DNA of 64,000 nucleotides from Caulobacter sp. (GTDB lineage: Bacteria > Pseudomonadota > Alphaproteobacteria > Caulobacterales > Caulobacteraceae): contig WGLL01000001.1 of the NCBI GenBank assembly GCA_016125585.1, forward strand, positions 62,001 to 126,000, written 5' to 3'. Position numbers and translations under genes: made by a program. The notes below the pieces were generated by a model. It did not search any database, had not been told where the DNA came from, and saw only the letters and a list, made by a program, of their open reading frames with translations. Positions 43,474 through 51,612 of this stretch are shown in pieces. Positions within the stretch are counted from its first letter, which is position 1, and each line of letters opens with the position of its first letter.

Positions 43474-45825
43474 TCAGCCCTTGCCGCGACCAAGCTTCTT
43501 GGTGTCGTTCGACCCGTATTCGTAGTTGTAGGCGTAGCCGTAGCCGTAACCGTAGCCATAGCCGTAGCCGGCGTGCTTGACGCTGAACTTCGACAGCAGG
43601 GCGCCCAGCACCCGGGCGTGGCCCAGGCCCAGTCGGCGCAGGGCCGCCTTGGCCAGACCCTGACGGGTGGTGCCGGCCTCGATCACCAGGATGACCCCGG
43701 CGACGGAGCTGGCCAGCAGCGGGGCGTCGGCCAGACCCATGACCGGCGGACCATCGATGATCAGCAGGTCGAAGTGCTGCTGGGCCTCGGCGATCAGCGC
43801 CCGGATACGGGCGCCGGCCAGCAGTTCGGCCGGGTTGGGCGGCAGCGGACCACAGGGGATGAAGGCCAGGTTCGGCTGGTCGGTGGCCTGGGCCAGCTCG
43901 ATCAGGGTGGCCGTGCCGGTCAGGTAGTTGCTGAGGCCGGCGCTGGAATCGGCCCGCAGGGTGCGGTGCAGGGACGGGTTGCGCAGGTCGCTGTCGACCA
44001 GCAGCACATTCATCCCCAGCTTGGCGAAGTTCTTCGCCAGGGCCACCGAGGTGGTCGACTTGCCTTCGGAGGGCCGGGCCGAGGTGACCAGGATGTTCCG
44101 CGGCACGCCCTCGTTGGTCGAGAACTGCAGCGCCGTTCGCACCGAGTAGTAGGCCTCGGAGAAAGCGCTGCGCGGATCGGCAAGCGCCTCCTCCGGCGTG
44201 ACGCCCTTGTCGAGCATCGGGATGGCGCCCAGCAGCGGCATGCCCAGCTTGCCCTCGATGTCTTCCGGCACCTTGATGGTCTCGTCGAGGCTTTCCAGAC
44301 CGAAGGCGGCGCCCAGGCCCAGCAGCAGGCCGATGCCGGTGGCGATCAGCAGGTTGAGCATCATGTTGGGCTTGTAGGGCGCGCGGGGCGTTTCGGCCCG
44401 GTCGACGATGGAGACGTTGTTGGCGCCGACGCCGCCGGCCACCCCGATCTCCTTGTAGCGCTGCAGCAGGCCGTCATAGAGGGTGCGGTTGGTCTCCACC
44501 TCCCGCTGCAGGATGTTGTACTGGATCGACCGGCCGCGCAGGTCCATGACCCCGGCCTTGAGGCCCGAGACCTGCGACTGCAGAGAGGCCTCCTGCTTCA
44601 GGGCGATCTGGTAGGACTGGTAGATGGCCTGGCGGATGTTCTCGATCTCGGCCTTGATCTGCCGATCGACCTCGTCGATCTGACCCTTCAGCTGCAGCAT
44701 GTCCGGGTGGTCGGGCAGCTTCTGCACCAGCTGCTGTTGGTACTGGGCGTTGAGGTTGGCCTGTTGCTGACGCAAAGCCTGGATGGTCGGGCTCTGCAGC
44801 ACCTCGGGGATGCTCAGGCCGGCGGCGCCCTGGGCCTGGCGCCAGCGCTGCTCGAGCCGGATGCGCTCGCTCTTGGCTGTGCTGAGGGCGGTGTTCATGC
44901 TCAGCAGATCGGTGGCGGTCAGGGAGGTGGTGGCGGTGCCCTCCGAGCTGCCGCCGCCCGGTCCCGAGGTGTTGGCGCTGCTCAGGTTGAAGATGCCCTG
45001 GTCCTGGGCGTAGGCCACCAGGGCCCGCTCGGACTCTTCCAGCTTCTGCTTCGACTCCCGCAGCTTCTCTTCGAGGAAGCCCCGGGCGTAATTCGAGGAT
45101 TCGAACCGGCGATCCAGGTTGGCGGTGATGAAGTTCTCGCCGAAGGCGTTGGCGATGCGGGCTGCGATCACCGGGTTGGGGCTGGAGTAGGAGATCTTCA
45201 CCAGCCGCGAGTTGCGGATCGGCTCCACCGACAACCCGGCGGCCAGGATGCCCGTCGCGATCCGTTCACGCCGCTCGCGGGTTCCGGTCAGCGGGGCGGT
45301 CTTGCGGGCGTCGCGGCCGAACAGCGAGCCGATGCTGTCCAGCAACGAGGGTTGACGCTGATCCATGAACTGGGCGTCGGAGGCCAGGTTGGCCTTCTGC
45401 ACCACCCGCTTGGCCAGGCTGCGGCTCTTCAGCAGGCTGTACATGGTCTGGTAGAATTCGACGTTGCGCGAGTCGTCCGGCGTCACATCCTGGATATTGG
45501 TGATGTTGGCCGCTTCCCGGTCGATCTGGATGGTTGTCGCGGCGCGATAGACCGGGGTGGTCAGCAGGGTCGCGATCAGGCCCAGGATCAGCATCACCCC
45601 GACGGCGCCGGCGATGACCAGCCGGTGCTTCACCAGCACATGCCAATAGGCCAGCAGGTTGATCTCGGGCTGGTTCTGGCCGTCGTCCTGGGCATTGATC
45701 CCGGTCGCCAGGGCGCGATTGCCCCGCACCACCAGGGGGCGCGGCATGGCCGTGGTCAGGTAAGCCCGGCCTTCGGGCTCGCCGTCCCAGGTCTCGTCGT
45801 TGTCGCCGCCGTTGCCGCCGTTCAT
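43474..45825 (-). CDS. Polysaccharide co-polymerase / tyrosine autokinase (Wzc-like)
   Basis: The 783-residue protein has a membrane segment near 70, a Wzz domain with a long coiled-coil periplasmic region, a second membrane segment near 495 (MMLNLLIATGIGLLLGLGAAF), and a BY-kinase domain. Walker A is ARPSEGKSTT (Lys 589), Walker A' is VLLVDSDLRNP, and Walker B is LLIIDGPP. The C-terminal tail carries nine tyrosines at residues 754-770 as GY repeats, the autophosphorylation cluster that controls polymer length and export. It is encoded with Wza and CpsB-type genes. Confidence 0.94.
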   Translation of the reverse strand: MNGGNGGDNDETWDGEPEGRAYLTTAMPRPLVVRGNRALATGINAQDDGQNQPEINLLAYWHVLVKHRLVIAGAVGVMLILGLIATLLTTPVYRAATTIQIDREAANITNIQDVTPDDSRNVEFYQTMYSLLKSRSLAKRVVQKANLASDAQFMDQRQPSLLDSIGSLFGRDARKTAPLTGTRERRERIATGILAAGLSVEPIRNSRLVKISYSSPNPVIAARIANAFGENFITANLDRRFESSNYARGFLEEKLRESKQKLEESERALVAYAQDQGIFNLSSANTSGPGGGSSEGTATTSLTATDLLSMNTALSTAKSERIRLEQRWRQAQGAAGLSIPEVLQSPTIQALRQQQANLNAQYQQQLVQKLPDHPDMLQLKGQIDEVDRQIKAEIENIRQAIYQSYQIALKQEASLQSQVSGLKAGVMDLRGRSIQYNILQREVETNRTLYDGLLQRYKEIGVAGGVGANNVSIVDRAETPRAPYKPNMMLNLLIATGIGLLLGLGAAFGLESLDETIKVPEDIEGKLGMPLLGAIPMLDKGVTPEEALADPRSAFSEAYYSVRTALQFSTNEGVPRNILVTSARPSEGKSTTSVALAKNFAKLGMNVLLVDSDLRNPSLHRTLRADSSAGLSNYLTGTATLIELAQATDQPNLAFIPCGPLPPNPAELLAGARIRALIAEAQQHFDLLIIDGPPVMGLADAPLLASSVAGVILVIEAGTTRQGLAKAALRRLGLGHARVLGALLSKFSVKHAGYGYGYGYGYGYAYNYEYGSNDTKKLGRGKG
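43533..43568 (-). repeat. Hexanucleotide tandem repeat in the Wzc tyrosine tail
   Basis: Six consecutive 6-bp units, CGTAGC with two single-base variants (CGTAAC, CATAGC), encode alternating Gly-Tyr on the minus strand. Unit gain or loss would keep the frame and change the number of phosphorylatable tyrosines. Confidence 0.85.
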
Positions 45826-45843
45826 GTCGCTTCAAACCCCTCG

Positions 45844-45860
45844 GCCGGGCTTCGCCCGGC
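45844..45860 (-). promoter_or_regulatory. Hairpin between wza-like and wzc-like genes
   Basis: GCCGGGC and GCCCGGC form a 7-bp perfect stem with a GAA loop on the transcribed strand, in the 67-bp gap between the two genes. A T7 run lies upstream of it, not downstream, so it is not an intrinsic terminator. It may be an mRNA processing or stability element that sets the Wza to Wzc ratio. Confidence 0.45.
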
Positions 45861-45892
45861 GCGCCTCAAAAAAATTGTCTACCGCCGACCGT

Positions 45893-46591
45893 CTAGAGGA
45901 CCGGCACGAAAACCGACATCAGCGGCACAGAGCTGATCACGTCGCGGAACAGGCTCTTGGAGCCGGAACGGTCCACAAAGACGACGTCATTGGCGTAAAT
46001 CTGCGGATCGTCCATCTTTCCGGAGCGAATCTGGTCCAGATCGAACACCGCGACCATGCGCTGGCTGTTGACGTTGCGGAAGATCGCCACCCGCTTGTGG
46101 TTGGCCAGGCGGTCCACGCCGCGGGCCATGGCGATCGATTGCATCAGGGTGGTCTTGCCGACCAGCGGATAGACGCCCGGCTGGGTCACCGATCCGTCGA
46201 CAGTGACCTTCTGGCTGGCGAATTCCTTGACCGCGACCGTGACCTCGGGGGACCGCAGATAGCGCTCCTTCAAGCGGGTGGTCAGCTCGGTTTGAATCTC
46301 GGTGACGGTCTTGCCGGCCACCGGCACGGCGCCGATCAGCGGCATGCCGATATGGCCCGAGGCGTCGACCTGGACGACCCGGGTCAGGTCCGGCGACTGG
46401 AATACGGAGACATCCAGCACGTCCATCGGACCGACGCGGTATTCCTCGCTGCTGGCGATGGCCTTGGCCGGATCGGGCGGCGGCAGCGCCTGCCCGTAGA
46501 GGGCGTCCTTGGACATCGCGCCCGAACCGCCGTCGGCGCAGGCCGCCAGGAACAGGCTGGCCATCACCGCAAGAACCAAGGCTCTGATCAT
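45893..46591 (-). CDS. Polysaccharide export lipoprotein (Wza/OPX family)
   Basis: The ATG at 46591 gives 232 residues; a TTG one codon upstream is also open. The lipobox is LAAC with Cys at about 18, so it is a lipoprotein. The Poly_export domain begins at YRVGPMDVLDVSVFQSPDL, and SLBB-like repeats follow (GSVTQPGVYPLVGKTTLMQSIAMARG). OPX proteins form the outer-membrane or periplasmic conduit for capsule or EPS. It is short compared with E. coli Wza (about 380 aa) and lacks the C-terminal amphipathic helix, so another outer-membrane partner is likely. Confidence 0.92.
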   Translation of the reverse strand: MIRALVLAVMASLFLAACADGGSGAMSKDALYGQALPPPDPAKAIASSEEYRVGPMDVLDVSVFQSPDLTRVVQVDASGHIGMPLIGAVPVAGKTVTEIQTELTTRLKERYLRSPEVTVAVKEFASQKVTVDGSVTQPGVYPLVGKTTLMQSIAMARGVDRLANHKRVAIFRNVNSQRMVAVFDLDQIRSGKMDDPQIYANDVVFVDRSGSKSLFRDVISSVPLMSVFVPVL

Positions 46592-46634
46592 CAAACTATC
46601 CCAAGTGGCTGAGTTGCGGCGATGATACGCCTTT

Positions 46635-47432
46635 TCAGGCTGCTTTAAACAAACGTCGCAGGAAGCCCAAGCCCGTCGCGGCCTGTTTCGGCAATCCGAC
46701 GGTGTCGGGCAGCCGCGACGGCGGGACGTTTTCCAGCACCGCCCGGGGGCGGGTGACCACCATGTCGATGGCCGCCTGTTCGCCCAGCCGGGCGGCGACA
46801 GCGTCCCGGGCCGGCGACAGCAGGGGCGCGCGATTGCGCAGATTGTGGGCGTCCGTGGCCAGGATATGCACCAGCCCCTCGTCCAGCATCCGCTCGGACC
46901 AGTATTGCGGCCGCTTGCCGAAACGGCCGGTCACCGAGCCGCTGGTCAGCTGCATCCAGGCGCCGGCGTGGGCCATCCGCTTCATGGTCTCGTAGTGGCT
47001 CTCGATCCAGTGCAGCCGCTCGGGATGGGTGATGATCGGGTGATAGCCGGCCGCCATGGAGGCGAAGACCTGGTCCTCGATGCGCGGCGGCGCGGTGTGG
47101 TGCGGCGGCTCGAACAGGAAATAGCGCGACTCGCCCAGCGCCAGGATCCGGCCCGAGCGCAGGCCGGCCACCAGATCGGGGCACAGCTGCACGTCCGCGC
47201 CGGTGGTCAGGGTCAGGGGGATTTCGGCCTTGTCGAGCTCGGCCTGCAGGGCGGCCACGGCCTGGCGGATGCCGGGGCCGGTGTTTTCGTAGAGGCCGGG
47301 AAAGATGTGCGGGGTGCAGGCGGTGATCTCGATGCCGTCGGCAACCGCCACCCTGGCCATCTGCAGGGCCGTTTCCAGGTCGGGCGCCCCGTCGTCAATG
47401 CCGGGGAGCATGTGGCAGTGCAGGTCGATCAC
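46635..47432 (-). CDS. CpsB/YwqE-type tyrosine-protein phosphatase (PHP domain)
   Basis: The 265-residue protein begins MIDLHCHMLPGIDDG, with metal ligands His 5 and His 7, then ITACTPHIFPG, ITHPERLHWI and ILATDAHNLRNRAP, the four PHP metal motifs. These manganese-dependent phosphatases remove phosphate from BY-kinases such as the Wzc-like protein encoded in the same unit, closing the regulatory cycle. Gram-negative clusters more often use a Wzb-type phosphatase, so this is the Gram-positive style enzyme in an alphaproteobacterial context. Confidence 0.92.
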   Translation of the reverse strand: MIDLHCHMLPGIDDGAPDLETALQMARVAVADGIEITACTPHIFPGLYENTGPGIRQAVAALQAELDKAEIPLTLTTGADVQLCPDLVAGLRSGRILALGESRYFLFEPPHHTAPPRIEDQVFASMAAGYHPIITHPERLHWIESHYETMKRMAHAGAWMQLTSGSVTGRFGKRPQYWSERMLDEGLVHILATDAHNLRNRAPLLSPARDAVAARLGEQAAIDMVVTRPRAVLENVPPSRLPDTVGLPKQAATGLGFLRRLFKAA

Positions 47433-47792
47433 ACGGCGTCTCCAGTTGGATCAGGCGGCGCGGAGGCTGCGTTATGCGGGCGCGCAAAAGCTGCGCGCGC
47501 CGCATATCTGCAGCGCCCGCCCACCCGACCTCGGCCTTATCCGGGAGGCGTTCCACAAGGTCAAGGCGCAAACATCGTTATCCGAACGCTTTGACGGAAT
47601 CTGCACAAGTGTTCTGCCCGGGCCCGATCCGTTTCATCAAAAAGGGGGGCAATGCGTCGAACAGCTGTTCGAATTTTTACAATAATATGAAAGTTACCCG
47701 GGACTTGTTGTTTAAACGGCCCAGGTTGCCAGTCTGTGCCTTGGGCACTAAGGGAGAGCCAGCCTTGGGGTCGACGCGGCGGTCGCCCCCGG
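47433..47792. other. Divergent regulatory gap (360 bp) of the export operon and wecA-like gene
   Basis: No gene is visible. The gap holds a GC hairpin at 47474-47504 (TGCGGGCGCGCA against TGCGCGCGCCGCA), a perfect 16-bp palindrome at 47657-47672, and an adjacent AT-rich stretch (47671-47695, with a T5 run and ATAATATGAAAG) that is the best promoter candidate in the area. GTTTAAAC is at 47711-47718. Confidence 0.55.
47657..47672. promoter_or_regulatory. Perfect 16-bp palindrome (operator-like)
   Basis: TCGAACAGCTGTTCGA is exactly self-complementary and sits directly beside an AT-rich promoter-like stretch in front of the wecA-type gene. GAAC-N4-GTTC resembles the Gram-positive type LexA box; the usual alphaproteobacterial LexA box is a direct GTTC-N7-GTTC repeat, so the cognate regulator is uncertain. 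Confidence 0.5.
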
Positions 47793-48914
47793 ATGACGGC
47801 GCGGCACATCGGGGTATCACGTTTGTTTCTGACGGCTCAGTTCCTGCGCACGACGACCCTTGAGTTTGTCGCGGCCTTCAGCGCCGTCACCGCCATCATC
47901 TTCCTGCTGCAGCCCTTCGCCGCCCGCCTGGGGCTGGTCGACCGTCCCGGCGGCCGCAAGGATCACGCGGCCCCGACGCCGGTGACCGGGGGCCTGGCCA
48001 TCGCCGTCGGCACCATCCTTCCGGCCCTGCTGCTGACCCCGCCCAACGCCCAGGTCATCGGCCTTGGGGTGGCGGCGGTGATCCTGGTGATCATCGGGGT
48101 GCTGGACGACATCTACGACATCCCCTGGCCGGTCCGGGTCCTGGCCCAGACGGCCGCGGCCCTGGCCATCATCCTGATCGGCGACGTGCGGGTCGAGAAC
48201 ATCGGCCCGGCCTTCGGTCTGGGCCCCCTGGACCTGGGCTATCTTTCGATCCCCTTCACCCTGGCGGCGACCGTCGGGTTGATCAACGCCCTCAACATGG
48301 CCGACGGCATCGACGGCCTGGCCGGATCGCTGTGTCTCTGCACCCTGGCGATGCTGGTCGCCGCCTCGCTGTATGCGGGCAACGCCGACCTGGCCAACGG
48401 CCTGACAGTGATCGCCGGCGCCGTGGCCGCCTATCTGGCCTTCAACATCCGTCTGCCCTGGCGCAAGCGGGCGCTGATCTTCCTCGGCAATTCGGGCAGC
48501 GCCTATCTGGGCCTGATCATCGCCTGGGCCATCTTCCGCCTGACCCAGAACCCGGTCTATCCGGTGACCCCGGTGCTGGCGCCCTTCCTGATCGCCCCGC
48601 CGGTGATCGACTGCCTGGTGCTGATCGTCCGCCGCCTGCTGCACAAGCAGTCGCCGTTCCACGCCGACCGCACCCACGCCCACCATCTGATGCTCGACGG
48701 CGGCTTCAGCGTCACCGGCGTGGTGATGACCCTCTGCGGCCTGTCCCTGGCGCTGGGTCTCGGCGCCGCCCTGGCCCTGCGCGCCGATGTGCCCCAGCCG
48801 CTGCTGCTGGCGGTCTTCGGGCTGATCACCGTCGGCTACTTCCTGTTCACCCGCCATCCCGCCAAGGCCATCGCCGCCTACGCCCGGCTGACTTCACCCT
48901 TCCGCCGGGGCTGA
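47793..48914 (+). CDS. Undecaprenyl-phosphate sugar-1-phosphate transferase (WecA/MraY family)
   Basis: The protein is about 373 residues from ATG 47793; a TTG at 47823 would remove ten, and both are weakly supported. There are about eleven membrane segments. The family motifs are LVDRPGGRKDHAAPTPVTGGLAI, GVLDDIYDIPWPVRVLAQ, INALNMADGIDGLAGS and DRTHAHHLMLDGG, including the catalytic Asp pair and the HIHH-like loop. It should start lipid-linked repeat units on undecaprenyl phosphate. Its last 21 bp overlap the convergent aminotransferase gene. Confidence 0.92.
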   Translation: MTARHIGVSRLFLTAQFLRTTTLEFVAAFSAVTAIIFLLQPFAARLGLVDRPGGRKDHAAPTPVTGGLAIAVGTILPALLLTPPNAQVIGLGVAAVILVIIGVLDDIYDIPWPVRVLAQTAAALAIILIGDVRVENIGPAFGLGPLDLGYLSIPFTLAATVGLINALNMADGIDGLAGSLCLCTLAMLVAASLYAGNADLANGLTVIAGAVAAYLAFNIRLPWRKRALIFLGNSGSAYLGLIIAWAIFRLTQNPVYPVTPVLAPFLIAPPVIDCLVLIVRRLLHKQSPFHADRTHAHHLMLDGGFSVTGVVMTLCGLSLALGLGAALALRADVPQPLLLAVFGLITVGYFLFTRHPAKAIAAYARLTSPFRRG

Positions 48915-50081
48915 GCCCCACAGGTCCAGGGCGCGCTCCAGGGCGTCGGCGACCCGCTCGACATCGCCATCCTGCATCCCCGGATACAGCGGCAGGCTGA
49001 GGCAGCGGTCATACCAGGCCGCCGCGCCCGGCAGCGCCAGGTCGCCCTGCCGTTCCCGCCAGTAGGGCTGGGTATGCACCGGGATGTAATGGACCTGACT
49101 GCCGATCCCCTGTTCGGCCAGCCGCCGCATGACCGCCTCCCGGGTCACGCCGAGGCCGGCGAAATCGATCAACACGCAATAGAGATGCAGCGCCGGGTCC
49201 GACCAGGCGGGCCCCGTCGCCGGCTTCACCCCCGGCGCCAGGCCCGCCAGCCGGGCGTCATAGAGCGCAGCCAAGGCCCGCCGCCGGGCCGTGAAGCGGT
49301 CCAGCTTGCCCAGCTGCGACAGGCCCAGGGCGCAGTTGATGTCCGGCAGGCGGTAGTTGTAGCCGGGCCGGGCCATCTCATAGACCCAGGGCGCCGCGCC
49401 CGGCGGGCGCGTCATGCCGTGGCTGCGCAACGCCCTCAGACGCTCCGCTAGGGCCGCGTCGTTGGTGGTCAGCATGCCGCCCTCGCCGGTGGCGATGGTC
49501 TTGACCGGATGGAAGGAAAAGCTGGCCATCGCCGAATGGGCGCAGTCGCCGACCCGCTCGCGCCCGCCGCCGAAGTCCATGGTGGATCCCAGGGCGTGCG
49601 GCGCGTCCTCGACCAGCACCGCCCCGGCCGCCTCGGCCAGCGCCGCCAGCCCCGGCAGGTCGCAGACATCGCCGCGCAGATGCACCGGCAGGACCACTCT
49701 CACCGGCCGCCCCCCGGCCCGCTCCAGCGCCTCCGCCAGGCTCTCCGGCGTCATCAGCCCGCTGTCCGGGTCAACATCGGCGAACACCACCTCGGCGCCG
49801 ACATAGGCCGCGCAGTTGGCCGTCGCCAGGAAGGTGATCGACGGCGCGATACAGACGTCGCCCGGCCCGACCTCCAGCGCCATCATCGCCAGATGCAGCG
49901 AGGCGGTGCCGTTCGAGCAGGCGACCGCGTGGCCCGCCCCGACTCTGTCGGCGAACGCGGTCTCGAAGGCGGCGACCGTCGGCCCCGTGGTCAGGAAGTC
50001 GCCGCGCAGCGCCGCCGCCACCGCGGCGATGTCATCCTCCTCGATGGTCTGGCGACCGTAGGGAAGGAAGCTGTCAGACAC
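48894..50081 (-). CDS. pseC: UDP-4-amino-4,6-dideoxy-N-acetyl-altrosamine transaminase (PseC-like)
   Basis: The 395-residue DegT-family enzyme starts at GTG and begins FLPYGRQTIEEDDIAAV, with DFLTTGPTVAAFE, the standard PseC opening. PLP features are CSNGTASLHLAM, VEDAPHALGS and the Lys 194 in SFSFHPVKTIATGEGGM. It aminates the keto sugar made by PseB, whose gene overlaps its start by 8 bp. The product leads toward pseudaminic acid, used on flagellin or surface glycans in Caulobacter relatives. Related aminotransferases can serve other 2,4-diamino sugars. Confidence 0.88.
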   Translation of the reverse strand: MSDSFLPYGRQTIEEDDIAAVAAALRGDFLTTGPTVAAFETAFADRVGAGHAVACSNGTASLHLAMMALEVGPGDVCIAPSITFLATANCAAYVGAEVVFADVDPDSGLMTPESLAEALERAGGRPVRVVLPVHLRGDVCDLPGLAALAEAAGAVLVEDAPHALGSTMDFGGGRERVGDCAHSAMASFSFHPVKTIATGEGGMLTTNDAALAERLRALRSHGMTRPPGAAPWVYEMARPGYNYRLPDINCALGLSQLGKLDRFTARRRALAALYDARLAGLAPGVKPATGPAWSDPALHLYCVLIDFAGLGVTREAVMRRLAEQGIGSQVHYIPVHTQPYWRERQGDLALPGAAAWYDRCLSLPLYPGMQDGDVERVADALERALDLWGSAPAEG

Positions 50082-51111
50082 CCTGGGCGTCCAGCATGGC
50101 CGTCAGACCTGCGGGGGTGAGCCAGTCGGTGTTGTTGTCGCTGGCGTAGGCGAAGTCCTCGGGAACTGGTCTGGCCCCGTCGGCGGCGCCGAACGGCTGG
50201 CGGGCATATTCGACGAAAGCAGGCTCGATGACATAGCGATCGTCGAGCTCGCAGGTCTGCCGGGCGTCGTCGGCCCCGACCATGATCTCGTGCAGCTTCT
50301 CGCCGGGGCGGATGCCGACGATCTCGATTTCCGCGTCGGGCGCCATGGCCTTCGCGAGGTCCGGCATGGCCATGGAGGGGATTTTCGGCACGAAGATTTC
50401 GCCGCCGCGCATGATCTCCAGAGACGAGAGGACGAACTCCACCCCTTCGTCCAGCGTGATCCAGAAGCGGGTCATCCGCGCGTCGGTGATCGGCAGGCGG
50501 GTCGCGCCCCGCGCCAGCAGACGACGATACAGCGGCACCACGCTGCCGCGCGAGCCGACGACATTGCCATAGCGCACCACGGCGAAGCGGCAGCCCAGGT
50601 CCCCGGACAGATTGTTGGCGGCCACAAACGTCTTGTCCGAAGCCAGCTTGGTCGCCCCGTAAAGGTTGACGGGGTTGCACGCCTTGTCGGTGCTCAGCGC
50701 CACGACCGATTTCACCCGGTTGGACAGGCTGGCCCAGACCACGTTCTCGGCCCCGACCACATTGGTCTGGATGCATTCGGAGGGATTGTATTCGGCGGCC
50801 GGCACCTGCTTCAGCGCCGCGGCGTGGATGACGATGTCGACCCCGCGCAGGGCCAGGGTCAGGCGCGAGCGGTCGCGCACATCGCCAAGGAAGAACCGCA
50901 TCTTCGAATAGTCATCCGCGCTGAACCTTTCGCGCAACTCCTGCTGCATCTCGCTCTGCTTGAGCTCGTCGCGGCTGTAGACGATCAGCTTGCGCGGCTT
51001 GTATCGGGTCAGCACCGTCTCGATGAATCGCCGGCCGAACGAGCCGGTGCCGCCGGTGATCAGGATCACCTGGCCGTCGAGGTCGAGCGTCTTGGGGGCG
51101 AAGCGGGTCAT
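50074..51111 (-). CDS. pseB: UDP-N-acetylglucosamine 4,6-dehydratase (inverting), PseB-like
   Basis: The ATG at 51111 with AAAGGA upstream gives 345 residues. The SDR features are LITGGTGSFGRRFI, VYSRDELKQSEMQQEL, HAAALKQVPAAEYNP and the catalytic STDKACNPVNLYGATK, all typical of PseB/FlaA1. It converts UDP-GlcNAc to the 4-keto-6-deoxy-altro sugar. It is followed by the PseC-type gene with an 8-bp overlap. PseF, PseG, PseH and PseI homologues are not in this window. Confidence 0.92.
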   Translation of the reverse strand: MTRFAPKTLDLDGQVILITGGTGSFGRRFIETVLTRYKPRKLIVYSRDELKQSEMQQELRERFSADDYSKMRFFLGDVRDRSRLTLALRGVDIVIHAAALKQVPAAEYNPSECIQTNVVGAENVVWASLSNRVKSVVALSTDKACNPVNLYGATKLASDKTFVAANNLSGDLGCRFAVVRYGNVVGSRGSVVPLYRRLLARGATRLPITDARMTRFWITLDEGVEFVLSSLEIMRGGEIFVPKIPSMAMPDLAKAMAPDAEIEIVGIRPGEKLHEIMVGADDARQTCELDDRYVIEPAFVEYARQPFGAADGARPVPEDFAYASDNNTDWLTPAGLTAMLDAQGV

Positions 51112-51210
51112 CGCGTCCTTTTCAGAATCGTTCGGGATTCTCGACTGCGTCGCGCCCTCTGTCACCTGCGCGTAAATGGCCCATCAACCAAAGGGGGTCA
51201 CAACAGGGGC

Positions 51211-51603
51211 ATGAACCGCCGTCTCGCCCTTGCCGCCCTGCTGGCGCTCCTCCCCGGCGTCGCCGCCGCCAGCGGCGGCGAGAAGAAGAAGGGCGGCGGC
51301 GTCTCCTTCGTCCAGATCCAGACCCTGACCACCTCCATCCTGCGCCGCAACGGCAGCCGGGGCGTGATGACCATGGAGGTCGGGATCGATGTTCCCGACG
51401 AGAAGCTGCGCAGCCTCGCCGCCCAGTCGACACCGCGCCTGCGGGCCGCCTACGCCCAGGTGCTGCAGATCTACGCCTCGGGCCTGCCGGCCGCCACGCC
51501 GCCCGATCCCGACTACCTCGCCCAGAAGATGCAGCGGGAAACCGACCGTTTGCTCGGCAAGCCGGGCGCCAAACTTCTGGTCGGCACCATCCTGGTAAAC
51601 TGA
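51211..51603 (+). CDS. Secreted FliL-like protein, 130 aa
   Basis: A signal peptide is visible (MNRRLALAALLALLPGVAAA), followed by a Lys/Gly-rich linker and a domain resembling the C-terminal part of FliL: VMTMEVGIDVPDEKLRSL, LRAAYAQVLQIYASGL, and the ending KLLVGTILVN. FliL supports flagellar stator function, but this protein lacks the usual membrane anchor pattern, so the resemblance may be structural only. It is divergent from pseB (99-bp gap) and stands alone. Confidence 0.65.
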   Translation: MNRRLALAALLALLPGVAAASGGEKKKGGGVSFVQIQTLTTSILRRNGSRGVMTMEVGIDVPDEKLRSLAAQSTPRLRAAYAQVLQIYASGLPAATPPDPDYLAQKMQRETDRLLGKPGAKLLVGTILVN

Positions 51604-51612
51604 CCGGCGGGC

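Noticed and set aside
41830..45936. A 1368-codon open frame on the plus strand
   Set aside because: It is an antisense shadow of the Wzc-like and TPR-like genes, rich in Gly, Gln, Arg and Leu as expected of reversed GC-rich codons, and has no recognisable domain.
47816..48857. A long minus-strand frame opposite the wecA-type gene
   Set aside because: The plus-strand product shows clear WecA/MraY motifs and membrane segments; the reverse frame is His/Gln/Gly-rich and featureless.
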